NCBI RefSeq assembly: GCF_042651785.1
Contig: NZ_JBHSEC010000019.1
Location: 310,001 to 374,000, forward strand
Direction: 5' to 3'
DNA: 64,000 nucleotides
Source: Chungangia koreensis
GTDB taxonomy: Bacteria > Bacillota > Bacilli > Bacillales_A > Planococcaceae
Shown here in pieces: positions 24,915 to 32,878 of this stretch (position 1 is its first letter; the number at the start of each line of letters is the position of its first letter). The position numbers and the translations under genes are program-made. Under the pieces are notes generated by a model. The model saw only the letters and a list, made by a program, of their open reading frames with translations, searched no databases and had not been told where the DNA came from.

Positions 24915-25688
24915 TCATTCTCCAAGATACTTATTAACGATTTTGTCGTATTCGCCACTATCACGAAGTTCTTGGAGGCCAGCGTTGATCTTTTCTAAAA
25001 GATCTTGATTTTCACCTTTAATAACCGCTATACCATATTGGTCACCGTTCAAACGATCACCGACAATTTTCAAATCTAAATTATCTTGGGCAATTGCGTA
25101 GGCGATTACCGGATAATCCTCTAACAAAGCATCCGCGTTCCCATTTGATACTTCCTGGAACATTGCCGGGCTATCATCGAACTGTACAATTTCATATCCA
25201 TATTTATCGGCATTGTCCATTGCAAACTTTGCCCCTGTCGTACCATTCTTAACTGCAACTGTTTTTCCTTCCAGATCCTCTACTGATTCGATATCATCGT
25301 TGTCTTTATTTACAACAAGTGTAATACCTGCATCAAAATATGGATCTGAAAAATCGACCACTTTCTTACGTTCATCGGTAATACTCATACCTGCAATGGC
25401 AACGTCAAGCTGTCCAGCTTCCATCGCCGGGATGATGCCCCCGAAATCCATAGCATCGAATTCAAATTCAAATCCTTGATTTTCAGCGATTGCTGTAAAC
25501 AGATCGATATCGATTCCGTGATATTCACCGTTCTCTTCATATTCGAACGGTGGGTATGTCGTGTCGATTCCGACTTTGTATACTGTACCTTCCCCATCTC
25601 CGCCACTGCCATTACTTGAATCTGTGCCACATGCCGCTAAGAACAGGACAAGCATCGCAGCAACTAAAAGCAAACTAATTTTCTTCAT
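24915..25688 (-). CDS. glnH: Polar amino acid ABC transporter, substrate-binding lipoprotein
   Basis: 257 residues. Lipoprotein signal (MKKISLLLVAAMLVLFLAAC), a Gly/Ser linker, then a type II periplasmic-binding fold of family 3. 'VGIDTTYPPFEYEENGEYHGIDIDLFTAIA' is the typical start, 'GQLDVAIAGMSITDERKKVVDFSDPY' carries the Arg-Asp ligand motif for alpha-amino acids, and 'VAVKNGTTGAKFA' binds the carboxylate. It captures the substrate outside the cell for GlnPQ. First gene of the operon, with its own promoter region upstream. Confidence 0.92.
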   Translation of the reverse strand: MKKISLLLVAAMLVLFLAACGTDSSNGSGGDGEGTVYKVGIDTTYPPFEYEENGEYHGIDIDLFTAIAENQGFEFEFDAMDFGGIIPAMEAGQLDVAIAGMSITDERKKVVDFSDPYFDAGITLVVNKDNDDIESVEDLEGKTVAVKNGTTGAKFAMDNADKYGYEIVQFDDSPAMFQEVSNGNADALLEDYPVIAYAIAQDNLDLKIVGDRLNGDQYGIAVIKGENQDLLEKINAGLQELRDSGEYDKIVNKYLGE

Positions 25689-25831
25689 CTTTCATCCCCC
25701 TTGTTATCTGAATTTACTAAACTATAAATAAGTATACATTAATAACACTCTTCTAACAATTGATGTGAAACAACATATCCCTTCCATTTGTTTCATATAC
25801 TGTCATCATTCGACCCTGGAGGTGAAAAAGT

Positions 25832-26440
25832 TTGAACGTACCTGTTCCAATTTCATATCGATTTATACAAAAAGCAAAACCGGACATTAAGATTTACATA
25901 CCGGTTGTAAATCTGCGAAATGCTCGTGTACAAAACAAGATTAATAATGAAATCGTTGCAGTTTTGAACAAGATTTTAATTGAACTCGGGTATTTTGAAA
26001 GCAGCTTAGTCGAGCTGCTCAGTTATTTTGAGATTAAGACCAATGAACGGAATATCCTTAGCCTCTCACTTATTACGTACTCCTTTACAGGAGGCGCTCA
26101 TGGCATGACGATTGTCAAATCACTTACCTTTGATACTCGTACAGGAGAATCTTACACACTCGCAAGCTTATTCAAGGCTGACAGCAACTATATCCAAAAG
26201 CTCTCTGATCTCGTAGGAGAAAAGATCAAAAAATGGGAGACTCCTTTACTCGATGAGTTCAAAGGCATCCGCCCAAATCAGGATTTTTATCTCGCCGACC
26301 ATTCCATCGTTCTTTACTTCCAACTCTATGAAATCTCCCCATATGTGGCTGGTTTCCCATATTTCCCGATTGCACTTTGGGGTCTACAAGACATTATAAA
26401 ACCAGAAGGGCCGCTTGACCGACTATTACCTTTCACATAG
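25832..26440 (+). CDS. DUF3298/DUF4163 domain protein
   Basis: 202 residues without signal peptide or membrane helix. The front part ('DIKIYIPVVNLRNARVQNKINNEI') is like DUF4163. The rear ('SYTLASLFKADSNYIQKLSDLVGEKI' to 'LYFQLYEISPYVAGFPYFPIAL') is the DUF3298 pattern also seen in the external part of anti-sigma factor RsiV and in lysozyme-binding relatives. Here the domain is found alone and appears cytoplasmic, which is odd since most relatives are exported. The start is a TTG following GGAGGTG. No partner is evident. Confidence 0.75.
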   Translation: MNVPVPISYRFIQKAKPDIKIYIPVVNLRNARVQNKINNEIVAVLNKILIELGYFESSLVELLSYFEIKTNERNILSLSLITYSFTGGAHGMTIVKSLTFDTRTGESYTLASLFKADSNYIQKLSDLVGEKIKKWETPLLDEFKGIRPNQDFYLADHSIVLYFQLYEISPYVAGFPYFPIALWGLQDIIKPEGPLDRLLPFT

Positions 26441-26535
26441 ACTTCGGCTGTATTATTTTGGAAATACCCTATCTTTTTGACAGGATTTCATGTTATACTT
26501 GCATTCATTGGGAACTACGAGACTTCTCTTAGTCA

Positions 26536-26560
26536 CCTCCCTTTAATAATGAGAGGGGGG
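26536..26560 (+). promoter_or_regulatory. Hairpin covering the ribosome binding site of the small gene at 26568
   Basis: CCTCCCT (26536-26542) pairs with AGGGGGG (26554-26560), 7 bp with one G-U pair and an 11-nt loop. The right arm is the ribosome binding site, 7 nt before the ATG. Confidence 0.4.
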
Positions 26561-26567
26561 ATGTCAG

Positions 26568-26807
26568 ATGACAACCAATAACACATTAACTTCACTTCAT
26601 ACGTTAGAGCAATATAACAACTGTGACATCACACTAACATTTAAAGATCAGCATAATTTACCTTTTTTAGATGTATGCTATGTTCATCGGCAGTTTAAAA
26701 TAAATAACTTTAGAGAGGCGAATTCCTTAATATTCGAGGATATCGACTCAACTTTATATGCAATTGAACGGGCTTTCCTACAAGATCAAAACACACCACC
26801 GAAGTAA
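26568..26807 (+). CDS. Small hypothetical protein
   Basis: 79 residues, soluble, slightly acidic, with a single pair of cysteines apart (NNCDITL, LDVCYVH). No motif is recognised. Coding status rests on the strong ribosome binding site (GAGGGGGG), the terminator overlapping its 3' end and a sensible amino acid make-up. The ribosome binding site sits in a hairpin, so translation may be restrained. It stands alone between convergent neighbours. Confidence 0.6.
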   Translation: MTTNNTLTSLHTLEQYNNCDITLTFKDQHNLPFLDVCYVHRQFKINNFREANSLIFEDIDSTLYAIERAFLQDQNTPPK

Positions 26808-26826
26808 TCGGTGGTGTGTTTTTCGA
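26790..26826 (+). terminator. Terminator overlapping the end of the small gene
   Basis: ACACACCACCGA, 5-nt loop, TCGGTGGTGTGT, then TTTTTC. The left arm lies in the last codons of the gene. Confidence 0.9.
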
Positions 26827-26838
26827 ATCAGCAATGAG

Positions 26839-28101
26839 CTATACTTCATCTTTTAGTGGATGCAAAGCAGTCGATTGATCAATGTATATAAACCCATCAT
26901 AGCGGTTTCCTACTTCGGAAGGGACATAGTTTCCATAAGCCTCAAATTCCGGATTGTAAACGACACCAATTGCTCGATGGCCGATTGTGCTATTAAAAAG
27001 ATGCCTGTTTTCTTCCGTAAAGATTAATACTTTGTCTTCCTCTCCAGCTGCATGCATTTGTCCTTCCCACGTACTCAGCTTGGAAGCAGGGACCTCCATG
27101 ATTTCGGTTGGTTCTCCCCAATTATCGGCTGCTATGACAGTTCCTTTGTACGTTCCGAAACCGACAGCATATGTGTTGTCTTTACCATATTGTTCGCGAA
27201 TTAGCTGTCCCACATTGATCATGCCCTCATCCTTCATGGATGTTGCTGATGCATCACCTATATGTGTGTTATGTTCCCAAATAATGATCTTTGTCCCTTC
27301 ACCATGATAGCGAATCAATTCATTGATCGCTTCGACCATGTGCATATCTCTCGTATTCCATGAGATGGCATCATCCTGAAGCATCTCACGATAGTAAGCC
27401 TCAGCATTTTTGGCCACCATTGCATTCATTACCACATTCAAATCTTCTTCATGGTTGGTCGAGTACAGCTCCTCATTCTTGCGTAATGAAGTTAATAACG
27501 TAGAAACTTCACTAATACATTCTGCTGTGAAGTGAGCCGTCGATAGAGCATAGTGCTCGGGCATCCGGTTATATGGTTCAAAACAGGAAAATGCCTTTCT
27601 CGCCAACTCTAAGTCCACTTCATATTTTTTATTGTCTGACAAAAAGTTCAATACTTCATCGATGGATTCGTAGAGACTGTACATATCAATTCCGTAGAAT
27701 CCGGTTTTAAATTCCTTTCGCTTTCCGTCATTATATGTTTTTAGCCACTCAACAAAGCCCTCGACTTCTTCATTGGCCCACATCCACGTCGGCCAGCGGT
27801 TAAAGGATTTTAGGAGTACATTTCTGGCAGCTGAACCTTCTTCTCCATAACCTTTCACGTATTGGTTTACTGACTGTACCGATGGCCAATCGCCTTCAAC
27901 AGCTATGACAGTAAATCCTTTTTCAGTAATGAGTCTTTTGGATAGCTCAGCACGGACTTTGTAGAACTCTGATGTTCCGTGAGAAGCCTCTCCGATCATA
28001 ACGATATTTGCTTCCCCAATCGAGTCGAGTAGTCTCTCCAAGCCTCCATTCTGTAATGGAACCGATTGTTCTTGAATGGCAGCAATGAGTTTTCTGGTCA
28101 T
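26839..28101 (-). CDS. Erythromycin esterase family protein
   Basis: About 420 residues of the erythromycin esterase/succinoglycan-type hydrolase family (Pfam PF05139). The catalytic His/Glu signature 'MIGEASHGTSEFYKVRAELSKRLI' is intact, with 'VIAVEGDWPSVQSVNQYV', 'GFYGIDMYSLYESI' and 'IIIWEHNTHIGDASATSM' as the other conserved blocks. Chromosomal Bacillus members differ from the EreA/EreB resistance enzymes and most have unknown substrates, so macrolide resistance should not be assumed. I place the start at the ATG at 28101 (MTRKLIAAIQ), after GAAGGGAGCG. It is divergent from a MerR regulator. Confidence 0.85.
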   Translation of the reverse strand: MTRKLIAAIQEQSVPLQNGGLERLLDSIGEANIVMIGEASHGTSEFYKVRAELSKRLITEKGFTVIAVEGDWPSVQSVNQYVKGYGEEGSAARNVLLKSFNRWPTWMWANEEVEGFVEWLKTYNDGKRKEFKTGFYGIDMYSLYESIDEVLNFLSDNKKYEVDLELARKAFSCFEPYNRMPEHYALSTAHFTAECISEVSTLLTSLRKNEELYSTNHEEDLNVVMNAMVAKNAEAYYREMLQDDAISWNTRDMHMVEAINELIRYHGEGTKIIIWEHNTHIGDASATSMKDEGMINVGQLIREQYGKDNTYAVGFGTYKGTVIAADNWGEPTEIMEVPASKLSTWEGQMHAAGEEDKVLIFTEENRHLFNSTIGHRAIGVVYNPEFEAYGNYVPSEVGNRYDGFIYIDQSTALHPLKDEV

Positions 28102-28199
28102 CTTGTGTCCGCTCCCTTCTATATCCATAGCTTACCCAAGGATCTGCTGTAAAAACGGAGGATGGACAAGAGTTAAACAGATCAAACAAAAATCACTAG

Positions 28200-28230
28200 T
28201 TGACTCATCCCCTACGGATACCTTTATTCT
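28200..28230 (+). promoter_or_regulatory. MerR-type promoter with 19-bp spacer
   Basis: TTGACT, 19 bp, TATTCT. A 19-bp spacer is the hallmark of promoters that MerR proteins open by twisting DNA. The spacer holds TCCCCTACGGATA, an imperfect dyad. The merR gene starts 22 bp downstream, so autoregulation is likely. Confidence 0.75.
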
Positions 28231-28251
28231 TAAAGCAAGGGAGGGGATCAG

Positions 28252-28992
28252 GTGCTATCAATTGGAAGAATGGCAAGGCTTTTCGGAATTACATCAAAAA
28301 CAATCAAACACTATGAAGAAGTCGGCTTGCTCCAGCCGGCATATGTCAACCCAGACAACGGTTACCGCTACTATGCATACGCCCAACAGCAAAGACTGCA
28401 GCAAATATGCCTGCTTAGAAGTTTCGGTGTTTCATTGAACGATATAAAAGAGATGGACAAGACAGGCATGAAGCATATTTTGAAGTCCCGGCTAACTGCC
28501 ATAGAGGTGGAAATTTCAGCTCTTGAGGAAATGAAAGGGCAAATTATATACCAATTAGGCAAAGGAGAAGAAGAGATGGACATCAGATTTGAAACAATTG
28601 AACCGTTTATCGTTAGCGGCTTTGAACACAAAGGCTTGGTGAAAGAGATCCCACAAGTATGGGTTGATCTAAACAACGAATATTCAAATTTGAAAAGCCC
28701 GGCTGAACAGTCTTTTGGTGTATGTTTATCGGGTGACGGACAACAAGTTCATTACGTAGCAGCCTATGAAAGAGAATTATGGCGGCGAACCGATTTACAA
28801 GATGTTGAGATTGAAGGTGGACGTTACGTTGTCGCAAAAGTGGATGGAGGAATCCCCAATATCCCGACAACTTTCGATTACATCACCAAAATGGATGACC
28901 TCGAATTCCGGGATGCCCCCGATTTTGAACGATATATTCATCCAATAGGCTCGACAGTTGATGAAATTGAAATTTGGGTGCCGATTCGTTAA
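28252..28992 (+). CDS. MerR-family regulator with GyrI-like effector domain
   Basis: 246 residues. N-terminal winged helix-turn-helix of MerR type ('SIGRMARLFGITSKTIKHYEEVGLLQPAYVNPDNGYRYYAYAQ'), a coiled-coil dimer helix (about 85-115) and a C-terminal GyrI/BmrR-like ligand domain (about 120-246; 'FVVSGFEHKGLVKEI'-like start, ending 'VDEIEIWVPI'). BmrR relatives bind lipophilic cations and activate drug exporters. The target beyond itself is not evident; the downstream VOC gene (27 bp away) and the divergent esterase gene are candidates. Start is a GTG after GGGAGGGG. Confidence 0.88.
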   Translation: MLSIGRMARLFGITSKTIKHYEEVGLLQPAYVNPDNGYRYYAYAQQQRLQQICLLRSFGVSLNDIKEMDKTGMKHILKSRLTAIEVEISALEEMKGQIIYQLGKGEEEMDIRFETIEPFIVSGFEHKGLVKEIPQVWVDLNNEYSNLKSPAEQSFGVCLSGDGQQVHYVAAYERELWRRTDLQDVEIEGGRYVVAKVDGGIPNIPTTFDYITKMDDLEFRDAPDFERYIHPIGSTVDEIEIWVPIR

Positions 28993-29019
28993 ATCTTCAG
29001 AAGTAAGGGGGAATGATGG

Positions 29020-29379
29020 ATGTGGAAAAAAATAGAGTGTCTTGCAATCTACACTGATGATATTGAAAAGTCAGTAGATTTTTATCAATCATTGGGGCTA
29101 TCCAAAGCATGGGAAGCCTTTCAGGACGAGGAAAATCATTATAAACTAATAGGACTACGATTCCCCGGGGGCGATTCCGAGCTGGTACTAAAAAACAACC
29201 CAAACCTAAACTTTGCGGAAACAGAAATTGTCGTTGAAGATGTTAGGGTTACCTATGATGTTTTAAAGGATAACCCGGAAATTCAATGGATCCGCACGCC
29301 GTTCCCAAATTCTTTAGGTGGGCATGTCGCGGTGATGAAGGCACCCGATGGAAATGTCTTTGTCTTAGTTGGAAAATGA
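29020..29379 (+). CDS. VOC family protein
   Basis: 119 residues. 'KKIECLAIYTDDIEKSVDFYQSLGL' begins the first half and 'FAETEIVVEDVRVTYDVLKDNPEI' and 'HVAVMKAPDGNVFVLVGK' the second. The end lacks the usual Glu ligand (VLVGK) and the front position is Cys/Ala rather than His, so metal-dependent catalysis is doubtful; a binding or sequestering role is possible. It follows merR by 27 bp and is probably cotranscribed with it from the MerR-type promoter, which suggests a role in handling a small molecule. Confidence 0.75.
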   Translation: MWKKIECLAIYTDDIEKSVDFYQSLGLSKAWEAFQDEENHYKLIGLRFPGGDSELVLKNNPNLNFAETEIVVEDVRVTYDVLKDNPEIQWIRTPFPNSLGGHVAVMKAPDGNVFVLVGK

Positions 29380-29426
29380 ATGGATTCATTGCAACCGGAG
29401 TAAATGTAATATTTATAGATTAAAGA

Positions 29427-29452
29427 AACGAGCAGAGTTCCCTCTGCTCGTT
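29427..29452. terminator. Bidirectional terminator
   Basis: AACGAGCAGAG, TTCC loop, CTCTGCTCGTT (11 bp) between converging genes. Confidence 0.75.
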
Positions 29453-29466
29453 GACTTGTTATGGCA

Positions 29467-30507
29467 TTATTCGCCTTTGCCGTTTTTCTTTTCAGCTTTA
29501 CGCTCTTCTTTAGCTGCATTACGTTCTTCTTTAGCAGCTTCACGTTCTGCTTTTGCCTCTTCGCGCTTTTCTTCACGTTCTGCTTTAGCGGCTTCACGCT
29601 CTTCTGCAGCTTTTGCTTTTGCTTCTTCTTTTGCAGCTTTTTCTTCAGCTTTTGCTGCTTCACGCTCTGCTTTTGCAGCTGCTTGTTCTGCTTTCTTCTC
29701 TTCTTTCGTTACAACAGGAGCTTCTTCAGTTGGCTCTTCAACTTCTGGAGCTTCAACTTCAGGTGCTTCTTCTTCCGGAGTTTCAACTTCAGGTGCTTCT
29801 GGCGCTTCTACTACTGGTGTTTCAGTTGTTTCTTCTTCAGTCACTTCATCTTCATCATTAGCTAATTGTTTTGCCCAAGCACGTTCTTGGTTTGCAATAG
29901 CTTTAGCAATTCCAGCTTTTGCTGGTGCAGGAAGGTCTTTATTTTCCAACATCCAACGTAGGTTTTCTCCACGCTTCGATGCTTTTTCAGCTAATTCTTC
30001 TTCAACTTCTTCGACTTCTTCTTCTGTAACTGTTCCATCTTCGTCTTCAACCGCTACGTCTTCTTCAGGAGTTGCCTCTTCTTCAGTGGATTCTTCAGTT
30101 CCTTCTGTTTCTTCTTCAGTTGCATCCTCTGAATCTTCTTCAGTTGCAGGCTCTTCTTCAACTACAGGTTCTTCTGTAGCATCAGCTTTTGCTTCCTCTA
30201 AAACTACTTGAATATCTTCCAAAGATGAAATCATCTTATCGATCGCAGCTAATAGCGCGTCAATGTTACCCTCGTTTAAAGCAACTTCTACTTCCTCAAG
30301 GCTTTCTTCCGCATTTTCATCGGAAAGCAATGCTTTTTCAATTAGGCTTTCAGTTAGAGAATACTCACCAGCTTCCATTAACTCTTTCGTTTGGAACAAC
30401 TCAGAGTTCAGATCAACTGTTGGTACTACCTCCTCAGCCATTACATTACTTCCAGCGAATAACGTTCCTGCTAGTAATACACCAGATACTACTTTTTTCA
30501 TTCTCAA
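29467..30507 (-). CDS. Exported low-complexity protein, DUF5667-like N-terminal part
   Basis: 346 residues. Signal peptide (MRMKKVVSGVLLAGTLFAGS, cleavage near VMA-EE). A helical part of about 100 residues follows, then a long acidic stretch rich in Glu, Thr and Ala. After it comes a conserved-looking island ('KRGENLRWMLENKDLPAPAKAGIAKAIANQE'), then PEVE-type repeats. The last 80 residues are almost only A, K, E and R in helix-forming repeats (AKAEREAAKAE...). The island resembles the DUF5667 type found in exported Bacillus proteins. No anchor is seen. The charged single-helix C-terminus may bind wall polymer or DNA; this is a guess. It lies 12 bp from the lipoprotein gene downstream of it in the numbering. 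Confidence 0.7.
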   Translation of the reverse strand: MRMKKVVSGVLLAGTLFAGSNVMAEEVVPTVDLNSELFQTKELMEAGEYSLTESLIEKALLSDENAEESLEEVEVALNEGNIDALLAAIDKMISSLEDIQVVLEEAKADATEEPVVEEEPATEEDSEDATEEETEGTEESTEEEATPEEDVAVEDEDGTVTEEEVEEVEEELAEKASKRGENLRWMLENKDLPAPAKAGIAKAIANQERAWAKQLANDEDEVTEEETTETPVVEAPEAPEVETPEEEAPEVEAPEVEEPTEEAPVVTKEEKKAEQAAAKAEREAAKAEEKAAKEEAKAKAAEEREAAKAEREEKREEAKAEREAAKEERNAAKEERKAEKKNGKGE

Positions 30508-30519
30508 TCCATCCTTTCT

Positions 30520-31011
30520 CTACTCAAAATGAATATTCTCTTTGAACTCGTCGAATTTGGCCTTGTTATTCTCGTATTCTCCAGCAGGTGTCATGAAGAT
30601 GATCACTCGGCTTTCTTCGTCAGACCGTTCAATAAATACATCACTACGGATGCTTTCCTTGCGCTTAGTCTGGAATGAAACAGAATGATCCTCCTCTTCG
30701 AGGATGGTCACTTCCCCAGCACCGGAAATAAGCTCGTCCTTAATTTCATCAACAGATTTCTTATTAGAAATCATGGTGATGATCACGGTTGCCTTTTCAT
30801 TTTCAAAACGTACGTTAAAGGGTTCAGAAATCTCTTCCTTTTTAGTCCAGCCTTCACCATTTGTAATTTCAATCCCTTGTTCAGGGTTTACATACAACAC
30901 AGTTTCTTCTGACTGACTCCCTTTTTGTTCATCTGCTTGCGGCGCTTCCTCCTTTCCACAGCCTGCTGCTAAAATAGCGAGAATTACAAGAATTATACTT
31001 AGTCGTTGCAC
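30520..31011 (-). CDS. Predicted lipoprotein, PsbP-like
   Basis: 163 residues. Lipobox signal (MQRLSIILVILAILAAGC), short linker, then a domain of about 125 residues with 'YVNPEQGIEITNGEGWTKKEE' and 'VIIFMTPAGEYENNKAKFDEFKENIHF'. The 'P..GI.I..P..W' opening and the terminal helix are like PsbP/DUF1795-type folds found in many small lipoproteins. The function is unknown. It lies 12 bp upstream of the low-complexity exported protein on the same strand, so both probably form an operon acting at the cell surface. Confidence 0.7.
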   Translation of the reverse strand: MQRLSIILVILAILAAGCGKEEAPQADEQKGSQSEETVLYVNPEQGIEITNGEGWTKKEEISEPFNVRFENEKATVIITMISNKKSVDEIKDELISGAGEVTILEEEDHSVSFQTKRKESIRSDVFIERSDEESRVIIFMTPAGEYENNKAKFDEFKENIHFE

Positions 31012-31272
31012 AACGTCACCTCATCTATCAAATTCGACAATATACGATACGTTAAAAATAATAGATTTAAGGGGGTTAAACTATCTTTTTTTAGGGTAAA
31101 GAATGAAATTGATACAAAAGGTATAGAAATCTTTAAAAAAACTTATACATTATTGCGGCAATAATACATTTTTACTATGAGATTTGAAATATCACTACTT
31201 TTATCTTTTTTAAGTTTTTGAAATATAGAAAGTTGGTTATGAGGTAGTGTTCATAGAGGGCAACCTAAAGTA
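31012..31272. other. AT-rich intergenic region
   Basis: About 260 bp without a credible frame. It should hold the promoter of the lipoprotein gene (minus strand). I see no clear conserved element. Confidence 0.6.
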
Positions 31273-31303
31273 AAAGCCTCCTCATTCGTCTGAGGAGGCT
31301 TCT
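31273..31303 (-). terminator. Terminator of the VOC/SRPBCC gene cluster
   Basis: AAGCCTCCTC, 8-nt loop, GAGGAGGCTT; on the minus strand it runs into TTACTTT. Confidence 0.75.
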
Positions 31304-31309
31304 TACGTT

Positions 31310-31615
31310 TTAAATGTCGATTAATCTATAATTCTCTTCTGTTATTTCACTGTCTTTAATTAACACTTCTCGGAAAGCTTCATACAGTTCATTTATTGCC
31401 AAATGGGCATTGATTTTCTCCATAGCTTGCTGATAAGCTTCCTCACTTGCGTATTGATGTATTTCCGTCCATTTCGTAGAATCTTCGATACAATTTAAGT
31501 GAAGGGTTGTTTTCTCTACATATTCCGAATAAATACTGTCGGCCATTTGTTGAATCTTGATATACTTCTCTACTTTGTCTGGACGGACGTGATAAGAATA
31601 TACTTTTATATACAT
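31310..31615 (-). CDS. Antibiotic-biosynthesis-monooxygenase-like small protein
   Basis: About 101 residues from the ATG at 31615, which overlaps the region just after the upstream stop (TGATATG). The longer frame would overlap the SRPBCC gene by 41 bp. The pattern 'MYIKVYSYHVRPDKVEKYIKIQQMADSIYSEY' and 'WTEIHQYASEEAYQQAMEKINAH' is that of a dimeric alpha-beta barrel (ABM/NIPSNAP-like), a fold used by small monooxygenases and by stress proteins. No catalytic residues can be assigned. It is the last gene of a run of four small genes on the minus strand. Confidence 0.65.
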   Translation of the reverse strand: MYIKVYSYHVRPDKVEKYIKIQQMADSIYSEYVEKTTLHLNCIEDSTKWTEIHQYASEEAYQQAMEKINAHLAINELYEAFREVLIKDSEITEENYRLIDI

Positions 31616-31616
31616 A

Positions 31617-32111
31617 TCACTTCGGTCGGCAGCAAAGATTGCCTTCCCCTTTTTCAAGTGCAGTTTTCAGACTATCCAGTACACCGTTCCACGCCATTTT
31701 GTGCCATTCAATCGCTTCTTTCCATTGATCACCCTCTTGGAAACCGGAATGTTCAATGACTACCCTGCTTGTCTTTTCATCGATTTTATTGAACTCAACC
31801 TTAACTACAGTTAGTCGCTCCTCATCATTCATTAGGTTAGCAAATTGATCCGGACCTTTCCAAGTGAATTGAAGTTGTTCTTCCCGTTTTAACTGAGTGA
31901 TTTTGCATCCTTTCGTGTTCATCATGTCTGTATTACCCGGTATGAAGTAAAGTTCATACGCCCCACCTTCATGGGGATCAACAATTGCTTGTGGTGCAAA
32001 CCACTCGGACACACGTTCAGAGATTGTCCACGCATACCAAACTAAATCGATCGGTGCTGAAATAAGTACTTCTTTCGAGACTTTACCTACTATGGATTGC
32101 ATAAGATTCAT
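31617..32111 (-). CDS. SRPBCC family protein (AHSA1-like)
   Basis: 164 residues. 'VSKEVLISAPIDLVWYAWTISERVSEWFAPQAIVDPHEGGAYELYF' is the typical opening of the activator-of-Hsp90-like branch of the START/SRPBCC fold; 'VVIEHSGFQEGDQWKEAIEWHKMAWNGVLDSLKTALEKG' is the terminal helix. The fold forms a cavity for a hydrophobic ligand. Neighbouring VOC genes are common companions of this family in Bacillales. The function is unknown. Confidence 0.82.
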   Translation of the reverse strand: MNLMQSIVGKVSKEVLISAPIDLVWYAWTISERVSEWFAPQAIVDPHEGGAYELYFIPGNTDMMNTKGCKITQLKREEQLQFTWKGPDQFANLMNDEERLTVVKVEFNKIDEKTSRVVIEHSGFQEGDQWKEAIEWHKMAWNGVLDSLKTALEKGEGNLCCRPK

Positions 32112-32117
32112 CCCCTT

Positions 32118-32477
32118 TTACACAAATTGTAGATATTCAAGAATATTGCCGAATGGATCTTTGAATCGGATGAACTTACCAGGCGGGCAATCTTCTGGTT
32201 CGGTTGAAAGCACGTCAACATCCTTACTATTTAGATACTGAAGCGTCTCATTGATGTCTGTTGTCGAGAAGGTTAGTACTACTCCCGATACACCGTTTTC
32301 CGATTTGATTTTGGCCTCATTTGATTGTTCCAGTATTAAAGGAAGGTCTCCATGTTTCAAAGAAACGATGGTTTTCCCATATTCTTTCTCTACTTCAAAT
32401 CCTAAAATATCACGGTAAAAAGCGATTGCTTTCTCTAATTCAGGTACATATATCCCGACTACACATATTTGACTCAT
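32118..32477 (-). CDS. VOC family protein
   Basis: About 119 residues from the ATG at 32477 (MSQICVVGIYV). This start overlaps the upstream VOC stop as ATGA and follows AAGGGGATGGAG; the longer frame into the upstream gene is not needed. 'VPELEKAIAFYRDILGFEVEKEYG' and 'LTFSTTDINETLQYLNSKDVDV ... FIRFKDPFGNILEYLQF' are the two halves, ending in the Glu ligand. Substrate unknown. Cotranscribed with the SRPBCC and upstream VOC genes. Confidence 0.8.
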   Translation of the reverse strand: MSQICVVGIYVPELEKAIAFYRDILGFEVEKEYGKTIVSLKHGDLPLILEQSNEAKIKSENGVSGVVLTFSTTDINETLQYLNSKDVDVLSTEPEDCPPGKFIRFKDPFGNILEYLQFV

Positions 32478-32836
32478 TTCTCCATCCCCTTCTGTTTGTA
32501 TTGAAAATAACCAAATTGATTTCCCCAAGAGTCACTGAACGTACACCATTTGACCGGAACTTCAACCCGTGAAAAAACTTCTACATCTTTTACTCCCAGT
32601 TCTACCTCAAGCCGTGCCAGTTCCTTTTCCATATCACCGACACAGACACGAATTGGTCCGCTTCCAGTCGCAACCTTTCCTTCAGCTATCTGCAGCCAGC
32701 TATTCGGAATTAGTTCCCATTCCGCGAACCCTTCATGCGGACTAAAATCCGCAGGTCTCCCGAGTACTGCTTCATACCATTTCAACCCTTCCTGGAATGA
32801 AGACACCCGAAATTGAATTGTCATCTCGCGAAACAT
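32474..32836 (-). CDS. VOC family protein
   Basis: 120 residues: 'MTIQFRVSSFQEGLKWYEAVLGRPADFSPHEGFAEWELIPNSWLQI' and 'PIRVCVGDMEKELARLEVELGV ... CTFSDSWGNQFGYFQYK'. Front position Gln and end position Gly-Tyr lack the classic metal ligands, so it may bind rather than convert its ligand. It is translationally coupled (ATGA) to the next VOC gene, suggesting that the two halves of a pathway or a heterodimer are made together. Confidence 0.78.
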   Translation of the reverse strand: MFREMTIQFRVSSFQEGLKWYEAVLGRPADFSPHEGFAEWELIPNSWLQIAEGKVATGSGPIRVCVGDMEKELARLEVELGVKDVEVFSRVEVPVKWCTFSDSWGNQFGYFQYKQKGMEK

Positions 32837-32878
32837 TTACTTCCCCCCTCAAAAAATAGTTCTAACAAAATTATAGGC

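Noticed and set aside
26839..28101. Macrolide resistance gene ere
   Set aside because: Family membership is clear, but chromosomal Bacillus members are distant from EreA/EreB and mostly of unknown substrate, so I name only the family.
29369..30211. Long plus-strand frame, Ser/Ala/Phe-rich, opposite the exported low-complexity gene
   Set aside because: It is the mirror of the Glu/Ala/Lys codon repeats of the real gene on the minus strand. It has no ribosome binding site, and its composition follows from codon complementarity.
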